Assembly (NCBI RefSeq): GCF_000168975.1
Contig: NZ_AAUW01000019.1
Span: forward strand, 95,262-159,261
From: Roseibium aggregatum IAM 12614
GTDB taxonomy: Bacteria > Pseudomonadota > Alphaproteobacteria > Rhizobiales > Stappiaceae
Reading direction: 5' to 3'
DNA: 64,000 bases
Positions 38,201-47,080 of this stretch are shown piece by piece; position 1 is the stretch's first letter; every line of letters starts with the position of its first letter. Below the pieces are notes generated by a model. The model was not told where the DNA came from. It was given only the letters and a program-made list of their open reading frames with translations, and made no database searches. Both the position numbers and the translations under genes were made by a program.

Positions 38201-39103
38201 ATGACATGGGCAATACTGGGGGCGGGAGCACTCGGCTCGGTCATCGGAGCAGAGCTTTTCAACAGCGGGGCAGATATCGTTCTTCTCGATACGAATGAGG
38301 CCCATTTGAAAGCCATTCAGTCTGAGGGTCTTCGTGTTGATTGGGACGACAGGACCGATCACCTGCCGATCCGCGCCATGCGTCCGGAAAACGCTCCCGA
38401 ACTCGAGCTCGTGATCCTGCTGACGAAGACGATGCGTTCTCAGGCCGCACTGTCATCTATTGCTCCCAAGATTGCCGCCGGGGCTTGCGTCCTGACGCTT
38501 CAGAACGGCCTTGGCAATGTGGAGAGAATTTGCGGCCTGGTTCCAGAAACTCAAATCTTGTATGGCTGCACGATGACCCCGGGAGACCTGCGTGGCCCCG
38601 GCCATGTGGTCAGTCACGGAATTGCTTACACCCCCTTCTCGCCGCTCACTGAAAACCCAATTGCAGGGCGTATTTCAGAAAAACTCACTGCTGCCGGCTT
38701 TGAGAAGACAAGCAATGCGGCCGCAAAGATATGGGAGAAAGCTTCGTTCAACTGCGCAATGAACGCTACGGCGGTTCTCGGCGAGGGAACGGTCGGCCAG
38801 ATCGCCGATTTCGTCGGCAGTGACCTTGCCCGCAAGATCGCGTTCGAGGTCCTCGAGGTCGCTGCCGCGGAAGGCATTGCTACGAACCGGACTGCGGTCG
38901 TCGAGCAGATCGACCTCGCTCTCGAACACCATGTCGCGCACAAGCCCTCTATGCTTCAGGATATCGAGGGAGGCCGGAGAACGGAAATAGAATCCCTGAA
39001 CGGTTATGCCGCCGAAAGGGGAGCAACCCTTGGTGTTCCGGTTCCACTGAACACCCTTCTAGCCTCTTTGGTGCGTATGAAAGAGCAGCAAAGACTGATC
39101 TGA
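38201..39103 (+). CDS. Ketopantoate reductase-like dehydrogenase (ApbA/PanE family)
   Basis: 300 aa. An N-terminal Rossmann fold with the GAGALGSVIGAEL motif for NADPH, the catalytic-type K in KIWEKASFNCAMNA and a C-terminal helical domain (MLQDIEGGRRTEIESLNGYA). Known family: NADPH-dependent reduction of 2-dehydropantoate or related 2-oxo acids. Its position 63 bases after a TRAP transporter suggests it may reduce a 2-oxo acid imported by that system rather than make pantothenate. That is inference. Confidence 0.9.
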   Translation: MTWAILGAGALGSVIGAELFNSGADIVLLDTNEAHLKAIQSEGLRVDWDDRTDHLPIRAMRPENAPELELVILLTKTMRSQAALSSIAPKIAAGACVLTLQNGLGNVERICGLVPETQILYGCTMTPGDLRGPGHVVSHGIAYTPFSPLTENPIAGRISEKLTAAGFEKTSNAAAKIWEKASFNCAMNATAVLGEGTVGQIADFVGSDLARKIAFEVLEVAAAEGIATNRTAVVEQIDLALEHHVAHKPSMLQDIEGGRRTEIESLNGYAAERGATLGVPVPLNTLLASLVRMKEQQRLI

Positions 39104-39291
39104 CAACACTTTCGAAGCTCGGAAACGGGCGATCCCGATTCGCGACGATTTCAGGAAAGATGGACTTCTCAGATCCCGCAAATGATTCCAGTGGCCGACT
39201 AGCGCGATGACGCGAAATGAGTCCGGACGCCTTATGGGCGCGGCGACAGCGATATAGGTCCGATCATGCGCGTTTGTTCGTGGGCATGATG

Positions 39292-39305
39292 AATACTGCA
39301 GTATT
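39292..39305. promoter_or_regulatory. 14-bp perfect palindrome upstream of alkylsulfatase-like gene
   Basis: AATACTGCAGTATT reads the same on both strands and lies 44 bases before the start at 39350, in a 245-base gap. A candidate operator; the regulator is unknown. Confidence 0.5.
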
Positions 39306-39349
39306 GAAACCGCCAGCTGCGGTAATGATTTGCCAGGGAACGCCTTAGT

Positions 39350-41239
39350 ATGTCCTACAACACGACCCGCAGAGAACTGCTGATGTCCAGCGCTGCCATT
39401 GCAGCCTCTCCGGCGATTGGTTTGCTGGCGCCAGATTTAGCCACGGCGCAGACAGCGGGCACAACCGTCAGGCCCGCATCCATTTCACAGATCGACGCCT
39501 ATAGGGGAGCTCCGATTGAATTGGGAACCGCTCCAAACGGAGCCATCACCAACAAGAAGCTTCTCGACGGTATCGGCAAGGTCGGCTGGCCGGAACCGAC
39601 AATCGAGCAGCCTGCAGAAGGCATATGGACCTTCGGCGGCTACGGGCTGGCCCCCATGAGCATCATCGACACGGATGAGGGCCTCATAGCCTTTGATACG
39701 GGCGACACCAAGCACGACCGCGAGCTCATGATAGAAGCCTAGCGAACCGTGAGCGACAAGCCCGTCAAGGCGATCATTTACGGGCATTCCCACACGTGCT
39801 TCGGCGCCGGTGTTCTGGCGGAAGGCAATCCGGATGTGACAATTATCGGTCATCCGAACCTGAATGATGTGGTGAGGCAGAACACCGGTGGGGCGCCCGC
39901 GTACTATCCGGAAATCGGACCGTATCTCACAGCCCGGGCGCTGATCCAGTTCAACACCTATATGCCGGAAAACGGGCCGGACGCATATGTGGTACCGACG
40001 AACCTGACAACTTCGGAAATGGCGTTCCTGCCCGTAAACACTCCCGTCGAAGACGGTCAGGAAATGACTGTCCTTGGTGTGAAGATGCAGTTCTTCACCA
40101 AGTATGGTTCGGACGACAAGGTCCATACGACCGTGTGGCTGCCGGAAAAAAAGATCCTCTTCACGACGATGTTGTGGTCGAGCCCGCCCCAGCTCTATTC
40201 GCTGCGCGGTGACGTCTTCCGCGACCCGCGTGAATGGATTGCAGGATTGAAGCTCAACCGCGACCTTCAGCCTGAAGTCCTGATTTCGGCTGGGGCCCGG
40301 CCGGTCGTGGGCAAGGATGAGGTCAGCAGGATCCTTGGCGGCTACCTGGACGGAGCGAGTTTCGTCTTGGATCAGACCTTGCGTGGAATTCTTGGCGGCA
40401 AGGGGCCCAATGAGTTGAGGCACCAGGTAAGCTTTCCCGAATACCTGGACCAGATTCCGTACAACCTGCAAAATTATGGCGAAATCTCTACCTATCCTCC
40501 GGCAATCCACTACCAGTGCGTGGGTTGGTATGACAACGACGCAGCCAATCTCAAACCTGTTTCACCTGAAGACGAGGCAAGACGGCTCGTGGCGCTGATG
40601 GGCGGACGCGACAAGGTGCTGGCCGCGGCCAATGATGCCTTGGCGGCAAAGGAATATGCCTGGGCCGCACAACTGGTGAACTACCTCTATCGCCTCGATC
40701 CGGAGGACAAGGAAGTTCGCAAGGTCAAGGCGCAGGCGCTTCGCCAGATGGCCTATGTCTCGACTGGCGCAAACGATCGCGCCCACCTGATGTCACGGGC
40801 GCTGGCGCTCGAAGGCAAGGTGACCATTCCCCGTCTCATTCCACCGCCCGCGCAGGCCATCGCGGCTTCACCCACAACGTTCCTGAACTATTTCCGGATG
40901 CGTATCGACCCGGAAAAGAGCGGTAACACCGACAAGGTCATGCGTTTCGATTTCGACCACGGCCCCAGTGCGGGCCTGCACATTCGGCGCGCTGTGGCGG
41001 AGTATATCACGGCGCCGGACGAGCACTACCGCGGGCCCGATTTGACCGTTGCAATGTCGGGCGAGACCTAGGCCAAGCTCTACGTGAGCCAGGAACTGCC
41101 TGAAGCACTGATCGAAAGCGGCGAGATCAGGGTCGAGGGCGATGCCGCCGAAGTCGCACGGCTGCTAAGTTTTTTCGATCGGTATGTTCCGGAGAAAGCC
41201 GTCGTAGTGCCACCGGCTGCATTCTCGTCACAACGTTGA
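39350..41239 (+). pseudogene. Alkyl/aryl-sulfatase-like (metallo-beta-lactamase fold) gene with two in-frame TAG codons
   Basis: One frame of 629 codons from ATG 39350 to TGA 41239 matches the SdsA-type alkylsulfatase layout: Tat-like signal (TRRELLMSSAAIAAS), MBL domain, LAL-type dimerisation domain (RRLVALMGGRDKVLAAANDAL) and SCP2-like C-terminal domain. It is broken by TAG at 39740 (codon 131, after LMIEA) and TAG at 41069 (codon 574, after SGET, where homologues have Trp). No frameshift occurs. The metal motif expected as HxHxDH reads GHSHTCFGAG, so metal ligands are changed. It is either a recent pseudogene or read through. The middle part from ATG 39749 could make a fragment. Confidence 0.8.
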
Positions 41240-41659
41240 GTGCAGGGTGATGACGCGCTGGCGGAGTTCGTTACTCACTTGATGCTACGAAGTGACGACT
41301 TGCAGATTTGAGATCGAAAATTCCGAAGACTTGATCTGTTTGAATGTCCGATATGATTGGTTACCCGCCCGAGACCGGACATTCCGCTTTCGCCCCCCCC
41401 AAAACCGACACCAAGCCTCCACCCAGAACCAACGAAGCAGCCGCACCTGCCTGCAAGCGACCCCTCCTGCTTTCCGCCCGCCAATCGCGCAGAAACAGGC
41501 AACGACCTTTATTGGCCTTTTACTTGAGAAAATTCGCATCTGGTCAACGAAGAGCATGTATGACTTTGCCGGAAACGATTGAGTTTCAAGCCCATGCGCG
41601 GTTCGCGGGGCAGCCGGACGCGGGTGTCCGCACATCGAAATGTTTAGAAGGACTTTGGA
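41240..41659. other. Intergenic region without recognised gene
   Basis: Several overlapping frames on both strands, none with a domain or a ribosome site. A C-run of eight near 41393 and otherwise unremarkable sequence. The promoter of the secreted unknown at 41660 must lie here. Confidence 0.4.
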
Positions 41660-42193
41660 ATGAAATTGAGAGCTTTTGTCTCGGTGCTGGCTTTGCTGCC
41701 GGCGACAGGCGTCGCCGCTGCACCTTTCACCAGTGGTGACTGGGAAGCCGCGCGGATCGGCGGGACCTGTCTTGTCTACAACAATGCCCCCGCGCGCGAC
41801 ACCTCCGGGTCGCTGCAGTTCAGCTTCGATGTCAAAGGCTACAACGCCGATTTCACTTACGAATATGCGCCCTACACCGAAAATGAGGAAGACCCCTGGG
41901 CCGACACCGATCTGGTTGAAATCACTATCGACGGGGAAGACATCTGGTTGGGCGAAGAGATGTCCCCGGTCGGCATGCAGGCCCCTTACAAGCTCTCGAT
42001 GACATCCGGTTTCGTGAAGGAGATGGCCGCGGCGGTGGCCAACGCCCAGACGAATATCGATATTTCCGTTGAGCGCGAGAGCCTGGGCGAAACATGGCTC
42101 TATGGCCGTTTCTCACCGGCCGGCTTCAGCGAGAGCCTGGCCAAGGCGGCCGAGATGTGTGACTTCGACCCGGCCAATCTGCCGGAATCCTGA
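41660..42193 (+). CDS. Hypothetical secreted protein (177 aa)
   Basis: GAAGGA lies about nine bases before ATG 41660. A Sec signal peptide, MKLRAFVSVLALLPATGVAA, ends about at AAAPF. The mature part (FTSGDWEAARIGGTCLVYNN; VEITIDGEDIWLGEEMS) is beta-rich with two cysteines (TCLVYN, EMCDF) that could pair in the periplasm. No family is recognised. Convergent with phnF, so not part of the phn operon. Confidence 0.75.
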   Translation: MKLRAFVSVLALLPATGVAAAPFTSGDWEAARIGGTCLVYNNAPARDTSGSLQFSFDVKGYNADFTYEYAPYTENEEDPWADTDLVEITIDGEDIWLGEEMSPVGMQAPYKLSMTSGFVKEMAAAVANAQTNIDISVERESLGETWLYGRFSPAGFSESLAKAAEMCDFDPANLPES

Positions 42194-42255
42194 GCGGCTG
42201 ACGACAAAGACGCGTGATCCCTGCGGCCCTGGGCGTTCGTTCCGGGGCCTGCCGG

Positions 42256-42996
42256 TCAGGTGTCACCGCTGACAACAAGCTGCATGCGGTCTGCTGCGAC
42301 CCGGGCCCGGGTGCATTGCAGGGGCTTGCCGGCCATATCCAGATTGACGCTTTCCACCACCATCACCGGCTGGCCCAGCGCCAGACCAAGCTGCTGGGCA
42401 TCCCGCGTTTCCACCAGTTCGGCGGTGATACGCGTTTCCTTGCGGCGATAGTCGGAAATGCCGGCGCGTTGCAGAGCCGCGGTGATCGACCCGGTCTCGG
42501 CATAATCCGCGACAAAGTTGGGCACACGGGACTGCTCGAACCAGCTTGTCGCAACGATCATCGGCACGCCATCGGCAACACGCAGGGTTTCCACGCGAAT
42601 GAGCACCGTGCCGAGCGGCACGCCAAGCTGATGCGCCAGAAGAGCGTCGGCTTCCTCGATAGCCGATCCGATCAACCGGCCGGACGGGGCCCGAAGCTGG
42701 CCCGAAACAATTTCCGAAAAGCGCGTGCGCGGCCCGATGGGATAGCTGAGCGGGGCTGAGGCGACAAAGGTGCCGCGGCCCTGATCTGCCCGCAGGATGC
42801 CGTCCGACGTCAGCGCGGCAATGGCCCGGCGCACCGTGTGGCGGTTGACGCCAAAACGGCTCGCAAGCTCGGATTCCGGCGGCAGGCGGCTGCCTTTTTC
42901 AAAGGCGCCGCTCACGATTTCCGCCTTCAGCGTTTCCATGATCTGGCGCCACACCGCAATTCCGGCGCTGCGGTCGAGAGTGCTATTCGTCGTCAT
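42256..42996 (-). CDS. phnF: GntR/HutC-type regulator PhnF
   Basis: 246 aa. Start ATG 42996 (MTTNSTLDRSAGIAVWRQIM), as the previous in-frame ATG at 43023 is in the promoter. N-terminal GntR HTH (LPPESELASRFGVNRHTVRRAIAALTSDGILRADQGRGTFV) and a UTRA sensor domain (LLAHQLGVPLGTVLIRVETLRVADGVPMI). Known family: repressor of C-P lyase genes. It is divergent from phnG across the 18-bp palindrome at 43038. Strong assignment from context and domain type. Confidence 0.93.
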   Translation of the reverse strand: MTTNSTLDRSAGIAVWRQIMETLKAEIVSGAFEKGSRLPPESELASRFGVNRHTVRRAIAALTSDGILRADQGRGTFVASAPLSYPIGPRTRFSEIVSGQLRAPSGRLIGSAIEEADALLAHQLGVPLGTVLIRVETLRVADGVPMIVATSWFEQSRVPNFVADYAETGSITAALQRAGISDYRRKETRITAELVETRDAQQLGLALGQPVMVVESVNLDMAGKPLQCTRARVAADRMQLVVSGDT

Positions 42997-43037
42997 GCGC
43001 CCGTCATCAAATTTCGGTACCAAAGAGTCAACCGGAT

Positions 43038-43062
43038 TATTTGTCTAGACAAATAGACAAAT
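43038..43062. promoter_or_regulatory. PhnF operator candidate
   Basis: TATTTGTCTAGACAAATA at 43038-43055 is a perfect 18-bp palindrome; the half-site TAGACAAAT is repeated directly after it at 43054-43062. Its place between phnF and phnG and the symmetry fit a GntR/HutC dimer site. The binding is inferred. Confidence 0.75.
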
Positions 43063-43128
43063 CGAATCTAGGACAAGGGCGTTTTCGAACGCTTTCCGAA
43101 GAACCGCCCAACCCAAAAGGCGCGCTTC

Positions 43129-43614
43129 ATGACAGATATCACCTCCACCTCCTCCCCTGACACCGAAGCCAGCGCGGCAGTTGGCGCACGCCAGAAGGTC
43201 ATCGCGACGCTGGCGGCTGCATCCGCCGAAGCTGTCGCGGAAAAATTCAACGCGCTTCCTCCCCAGAGCTACGAACTGGTGCGCCAGCCCGAGACGGGCC
43301 TTGTGATGGTGCGTGGCCGCATGGGCGGAACCGGCAGCCCGTTCAACCTGGGCGAGGTCACCGTGACCCGCTGCGTCGTCCGGCTAGAAACCGGCGAGAC
43401 CGGCAACGCCTACAGTCTTGGTCGCAACAAGCAGAAAGCGCTGCAATCGGCCGTGATCGACGCCTTGTGGCAAAGCCCGGCGATGCAGGACCGCATCGAG
43501 ACGGACATCATCGCGCCGCTGGCCGAAGCCCAGCAAGGCGCGAAGGAAACCGTTCGCGAGGAAACCGAAGCCACCAAGGTCAACTTCTTCACCATGGTGC
43601 GGGGAGACAACTGA
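43129..43614 (+). CDS. phnG: C-P lyase subunit PhnG
   Basis: 161 aa. Contains the conserved PETGLVMVRGRMGGTGSPFNLGEVTVTRCVVRL segment of PhnG. In the known complex, PhnG pairs with PhnH, PhnI and PhnJ and takes part in attaching phosphonate to ATP ribose. Its stop overlaps the PhnH start by one base. First gene of the plus-strand operon controlled by PhnF. Confidence 0.96.
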   Translation: MTDITSTSSPDTEASAAVGARQKVIATLAAASAEAVAEKFNALPPQSYELVRQPETGLVMVRGRMGGTGSPFNLGEVTVTRCVVRLETGETGNAYSLGRNKQKALQSAVIDALWQSPAMQDRIETDIIAPLAEAQQGAKETVREETEATKVNFFTMVRGDN

Positions 43615-44240
43615 TGAGCGCAGCACAACAGACCGCCGCCGCCCCGCTGGCCGCGGGCTTTCAGGATCCGGTTCACGATGCGCAGGGCTGCTTTCGCGCG
43701 ATCATGAACGCCATGGCCCGTCCGGGCACGCGGCAGGAGATTTCCGCCGGCAATCTGAAGCCGCCCGCACCGCTGACACAGGTGGCCGCCGCCATTGCCC
43801 TGACCCTGTTCGACTACGACACGCCGATCTGGCTCGACAAGCCGCTGATGACGTCGGACGCGGTGAAGACCTTCCTGCGCTTCCACACCGGTTGCCCGAT
43901 TGTCACCGAGCCGGTGGACGCGGCCTTCGCGCTGGTCAGCGCGCCGGTGAGCATGATCCCGCTGGCAAGTTTCAACCAGGGCTCCGCCGAATATCCGGAC
44001 CGCTCGACCACGGTGATCCTGACCGGCCAGGACTTCAGCTCCCATCCGGCCGTCACCTTCAGCGGCCCTGGCATCAAGGACACCGTGTCCTTCGGCTCCG
44101 GCCCGATTCCGCCGGTCTTCTGGGACCAGGTGATCGCCAACAACCGCCAGTTTCCCCGGGGCATCGATCTGGTCTTTGCCGGCCAGGACGCACTGGCTGC
44201 CCTGCCCCGCTCCACCCGCATCCTGAAAGCGGAGGTCTGA
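43614..44240 (+). CDS. phnH: C-P lyase subunit PhnH
   Basis: 208 aa. ATG 43614 overlaps the phnG stop (TGATG). Contains PVHDAQGCFRAIMNAMARPGT near residues 19-40, typical of PhnH, a PLP-enzyme-fold protein without PLP. Structural partner in the PhnGHIJ core. Confidence 0.96.
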   Translation: MSAAQQTAAAPLAAGFQDPVHDAQGCFRAIMNAMARPGTRQEISAGNLKPPAPLTQVAAAIALTLFDYDTPIWLDKPLMTSDAVKTFLRFHTGCPIVTEPVDAAFALVSAPVSMIPLASFNQGSAEYPDRSTTVILTGQDFSSHPAVTFSGPGIKDTVSFGSGPIPPVFWDQVIANNRQFPRGIDLVFAGQDALAALPRSTRILKAEV

Positions 44241-44244
44241 CACC

Positions 44245-45369
44245 ATGTATGTAGCCGTAAAGGGTGGCGAAAAAGCCATTCGCAACGCCCACAAGCTCAT
44301 GGCCAAGCGCCGCCGGGGCGACACCTCCGTTCCCTCGCTGACACTGGAGCAGATCGCCCAGCAGCTTTCCCACGCCGTTGCCCGCGTCATGGGCGAAGGG
44401 TCGCTCTACGACGAAATGCTGGCCGCGCTTGCCATCAAGCAGGCGCGTGGCGACCTGATCGAGGCTGCTTTCCTGATGCGGGCCTACCGCACGACCCTGC
44501 CGCGCTTCGGCTACAGCCAGCCGGTCGATACCGCCAAGATGCTGGTGGAACGCCGCGTATCGGCCACCTACAAGGACCTGCCGGGCGGCCAGGTGCTGGG
44601 CCCGACCTTCGACTACAGCCACCGCCTTCTGGACTTCGCGCTGGCCGCCGAAGAGGACGGCCTTGAAAAGCCGGTCGAAACGGCCAGCCCTGAGGACGCC
44701 AGCATGCCGCGGGTCACCGATCTGCTTGGCGACGAAGGCCTGATGGAACCGGACCCGGTAACCGACGAGGACGCCCCTGTCGGCGACCTGACACGAGAAC
44801 CCCTGTCCTTCCCGGCCGACAGGGACCTGCGCCTGCAGAACCTGGCCCGTGGCGACGAAGGCTTCCTGCTGGCGCTGGCCTATTCCACCCAGCGCGGCTA
44901 TGGCCGCACACACCCCTTTGCCGGCGAGATCCGCTATGGCGAAGTGGAAGTGGAGTTTTTTGCAGAGGAACTCGGCTTTGCCGTGACGCTCGGCGCCATC
45001 AAGGTGACCGAGTGCCAGATGGTCAACCAGTTCAAGGGCTCGGCCAAGACCGCTCCGACCTTCACCCGGGGCTACGGCCTCGTCTTCGGACAGGTGGAGA
45101 GAAAGGCCATGTCCATGGCCATGGTCGACCGTTCCATGCGCTGGCAGGAACTGGGCGAGGAACAGTCCGCCCCGGCCCAGGACGTCGAATTCGTCCTGTC
45201 CCATTCAGACAACATCCAGGCGACCGGCTTCGTCGAACACCTGAAGCTGCCGCATTACGTCGATTTCCAGGCCGAACTGGACCTTGTCCGCCGCATGCGC
45301 GGCGAATGGTTCGAAAAACGCCGCCAGGAAGAAGAAGAGGGCGACACCGCCCGGGAGGCCGCAGAATGA
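44245..45369 (+). CDS. phnI: C-P lyase subunit PhnI
   Basis: 374 aa. Begins MYVAVKGGEKAIRNAHKLMAKRRRGD, the PhnI signature, and ends with a charged tail. Known role: nucleosidase that displaces adenine and joins the phosphonate to ribose triphosphate. It overlaps phnJ by 4 bases (ATGA). Confidence 0.96.
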   Translation: MYVAVKGGEKAIRNAHKLMAKRRRGDTSVPSLTLEQIAQQLSHAVARVMGEGSLYDEMLAALAIKQARGDLIEAAFLMRAYRTTLPRFGYSQPVDTAKMLVERRVSATYKDLPGGQVLGPTFDYSHRLLDFALAAEEDGLEKPVETASPEDASMPRVTDLLGDEGLMEPDPVTDEDAPVGDLTREPLSFPADRDLRLQNLARGDEGFLLALAYSTQRGYGRTHPFAGEIRYGEVEVEFFAEELGFAVTLGAIKVTECQMVNQFKGSAKTAPTFTRGYGLVFGQVERKAMSMAMVDRSMRWQELGEEQSAPAQDVEFVLSHSDNIQATGFVEHLKLPHYVDFQAELDLVRRMRGEWFEKRRQEEEEGDTAREAAE

Positions 45370-46295
45370 ACGACACGGCTCAGATTTTCGAACAGGGCGA
45401 ATACAACTTCGCCTATCTGGACGAGCAGACCAAGCGTATGATCCGCCGGGCAATCCTGAAGGGCATCGCCATTCCGGGCTACCAGGTGCCGTTCGCCTCA
45501 CGCGAGATGCCGATGCCCTATGGCTGGGGCACCGGCGGGGTGCAGGTGACGGCGGCGATCCTGGGCAAGGACGATTGCCTGAAGATGATCGACCAGGGTT
45601 CCGACGACACCACCAACGCGGTTTCCCTGCGCGGGTTCTTCGAAAAGACTGCCGGTGTGCGCACCACCTTCGAGACGTCGGAGGCAAGCGTTATCCAGAC
45701 CCGCCACCGCATTCCGGAAAAGACTCTGCGCGAAGACCAGATCATCGTCTTCCAGGTGCCTATCCCCGAACCGCTGCGCTTCCTGGAGCCCCGCGAAACC
45801 GAGACCCGGAAGATGCATGCGCTTGAGGATTATGGCCTCATGCATGTGAAGCTCTATGAGGACATTGCCAAGAACGGCCATATCGCCACCACCTACGCCT
45901 ATCCGGTGAAGGTCAACGACCGCTATGTGATGGACCCCTCGCCGACGCCGAAATTCGACAATCCGAAGATCGACCAGATGGCAGCCCTGCAGCTTTACGG
46001 CGCCGGCCGCGAGAAACGCATCTACGCCATTCCGCCCTATACCAAGGTGAAGAGCCTCGACTTCGAGGACTATCCGTTCGAGGTGCAGAAGTTCGACAAG
46101 CCCTGCGGCCTGTGCGGCGCGGAGAATGTCTATCTCGACGAGGTGATCCTGGATGACAAGGGCGGACGCATGTTCGTCTGCTCCGACAGCGACTATTGCG
46201 AGGAACGGCGCGCGGACGGCCATCTCGGCCCGATGGCGGCCGATCCGGCGGCCCATCAGTTCGGCGCCACCCAGGCAGAGGAGACCGCCCGATGA
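45366..46295 (+). CDS. phnJ: C-P lyase radical-SAM enzyme PhnJ
   Basis: 309 aa. ATG 45366 overlaps the phnI stop. Contains IPGYQVPFASREMPMPYGWG near the N terminus and the cysteine set C247-x2-C250-x21-C272-x5-C278, matching the unusual PhnJ iron-sulfur/thiyl pattern. It cleaves the C-P bond to release alkane and a cyclic phosphate. All key residues are intact, so a working enzyme is predicted. Confidence 0.97.
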   Translation: MNDTAQIFEQGEYNFAYLDEQTKRMIRRAILKGIAIPGYQVPFASREMPMPYGWGTGGVQVTAAILGKDDCLKMIDQGSDDTTNAVSLRGFFEKTAGVRTTFETSEASVIQTRHRIPEKTLREDQIIVFQVPIPEPLRFLEPRETETRKMHALEDYGLMHVKLYEDIAKNGHIATTYAYPVKVNDRYVMDPSPTPKFDNPKIDQMAALQLYGAGREKRIYAIPPYTKVKSLDFEDYPFEVQKFDKPCGLCGAENVYLDEVILDDKGGRMFVCSDSDYCEERRADGHLGPMAADPAAHQFGATQAEETAR

Positions 46296-47080
46296 ACGCC
46301 TTTCCGACCACGGACCCGCTGCTGCAGGTTCACAACGTCACCCGCTATTATGGCGACCGCATCGGCTGCGCCGATGTCTCCTTCGATCTGTGGCCCGGCG
46401 AAGTGCTGGCCATCGTCGGTGAAAGCGGCTCCGGCAAGACCACGCTGCTCAACTGCCTGTCGACACGGCTGGCCCCGACGGCGGGTGCCATCGAATATCG
46501 CATGCGCGACGGCACCATGCGCAATCTCTACCAGCTGACCGAGGCAGAACGCCGCCTCCTGATGCGCACCGACTGGGGCTTCGTGCACCAGAATGCGGCC
46601 GAAGGCCTGCGCATGAATGTTTCCGCCGGTGCCAACGTCGGCGAACGGCTGATGGCGGTGGGCGAACGTCACTACGGCAACATCCGCTCCACCGCAGACG
46701 ACTGGATGGGACGTGTGGAAATCGACAGTGATCGGATCGACGACGATCCGCGCTCCTTCTCCGGCGGCATGCGCCAGCGCCTGCAGATCGCCCGCAACCT
46801 CGTCACAAGACCGCGGCTGGTCTTCATGGACGAGCCGACCGGCGGCCTGGATGTCTCCGTTCAGGCCCGCCTTCTGGACCTGCTGCGCCGTCTGGTGGCC
46901 GATCTCGGTCTTTCGGTGGTCATCGTCACCCACGACCTTGCGGTCGCCCGGCTGCTGTCTCACCGGATCATGGTGATGCGCCACGGCAATGTCATCGAAA
47001 GCGGCCTGACGGATCAGGTGCTCGACGATCCGCGCGAGCCCTACACCCAGTTGCTCGTTTCTTCCATTCTCCAGGTATGA
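46292..47080 (+). CDS. phnK: C-P lyase-associated ATP-binding protein PhnK
   Basis: 262 aa ABC ATPase. ATG 46292 overlaps the phnJ stop. Walker A GESGSGKTT, signature FSGGMRQRLQIARNL, Walker B LVFMDEPTGGLDVS. Associates with the C-P lyase core rather than with membrane permeases. Confidence 0.95.
   Translation: MNAFPTTDPLLQVHNVTRYYGDRIGCADVSFDLWPGEVLAIVGESGSGKTTLLNCLSTRLAPTAGAIEYRMRDGTMRNLYQLTEAERRLLMRTDWGFVHQNAAEGLRMNVSAGANVGERLMAVGERHYGNIRSTADDWMGRVEIDSDRIDDDPRSFSGGMRQRLQIARNLVTRPRLVFMDEPTGGLDVSVQARLLDLLRRLVADLGLSVVIVTHDLAVARLLSHRIMVMRHGNVIESGLTDQVLDDPREPYTQLLVSSILQV

Noticed and set aside
39740..41071. TAG codons as pyrrolysine sites
   Set aside because: Alkylsulfatases are not pyrrolysine proteins and no pyl genes are in the window; point nonsense changes are simpler.
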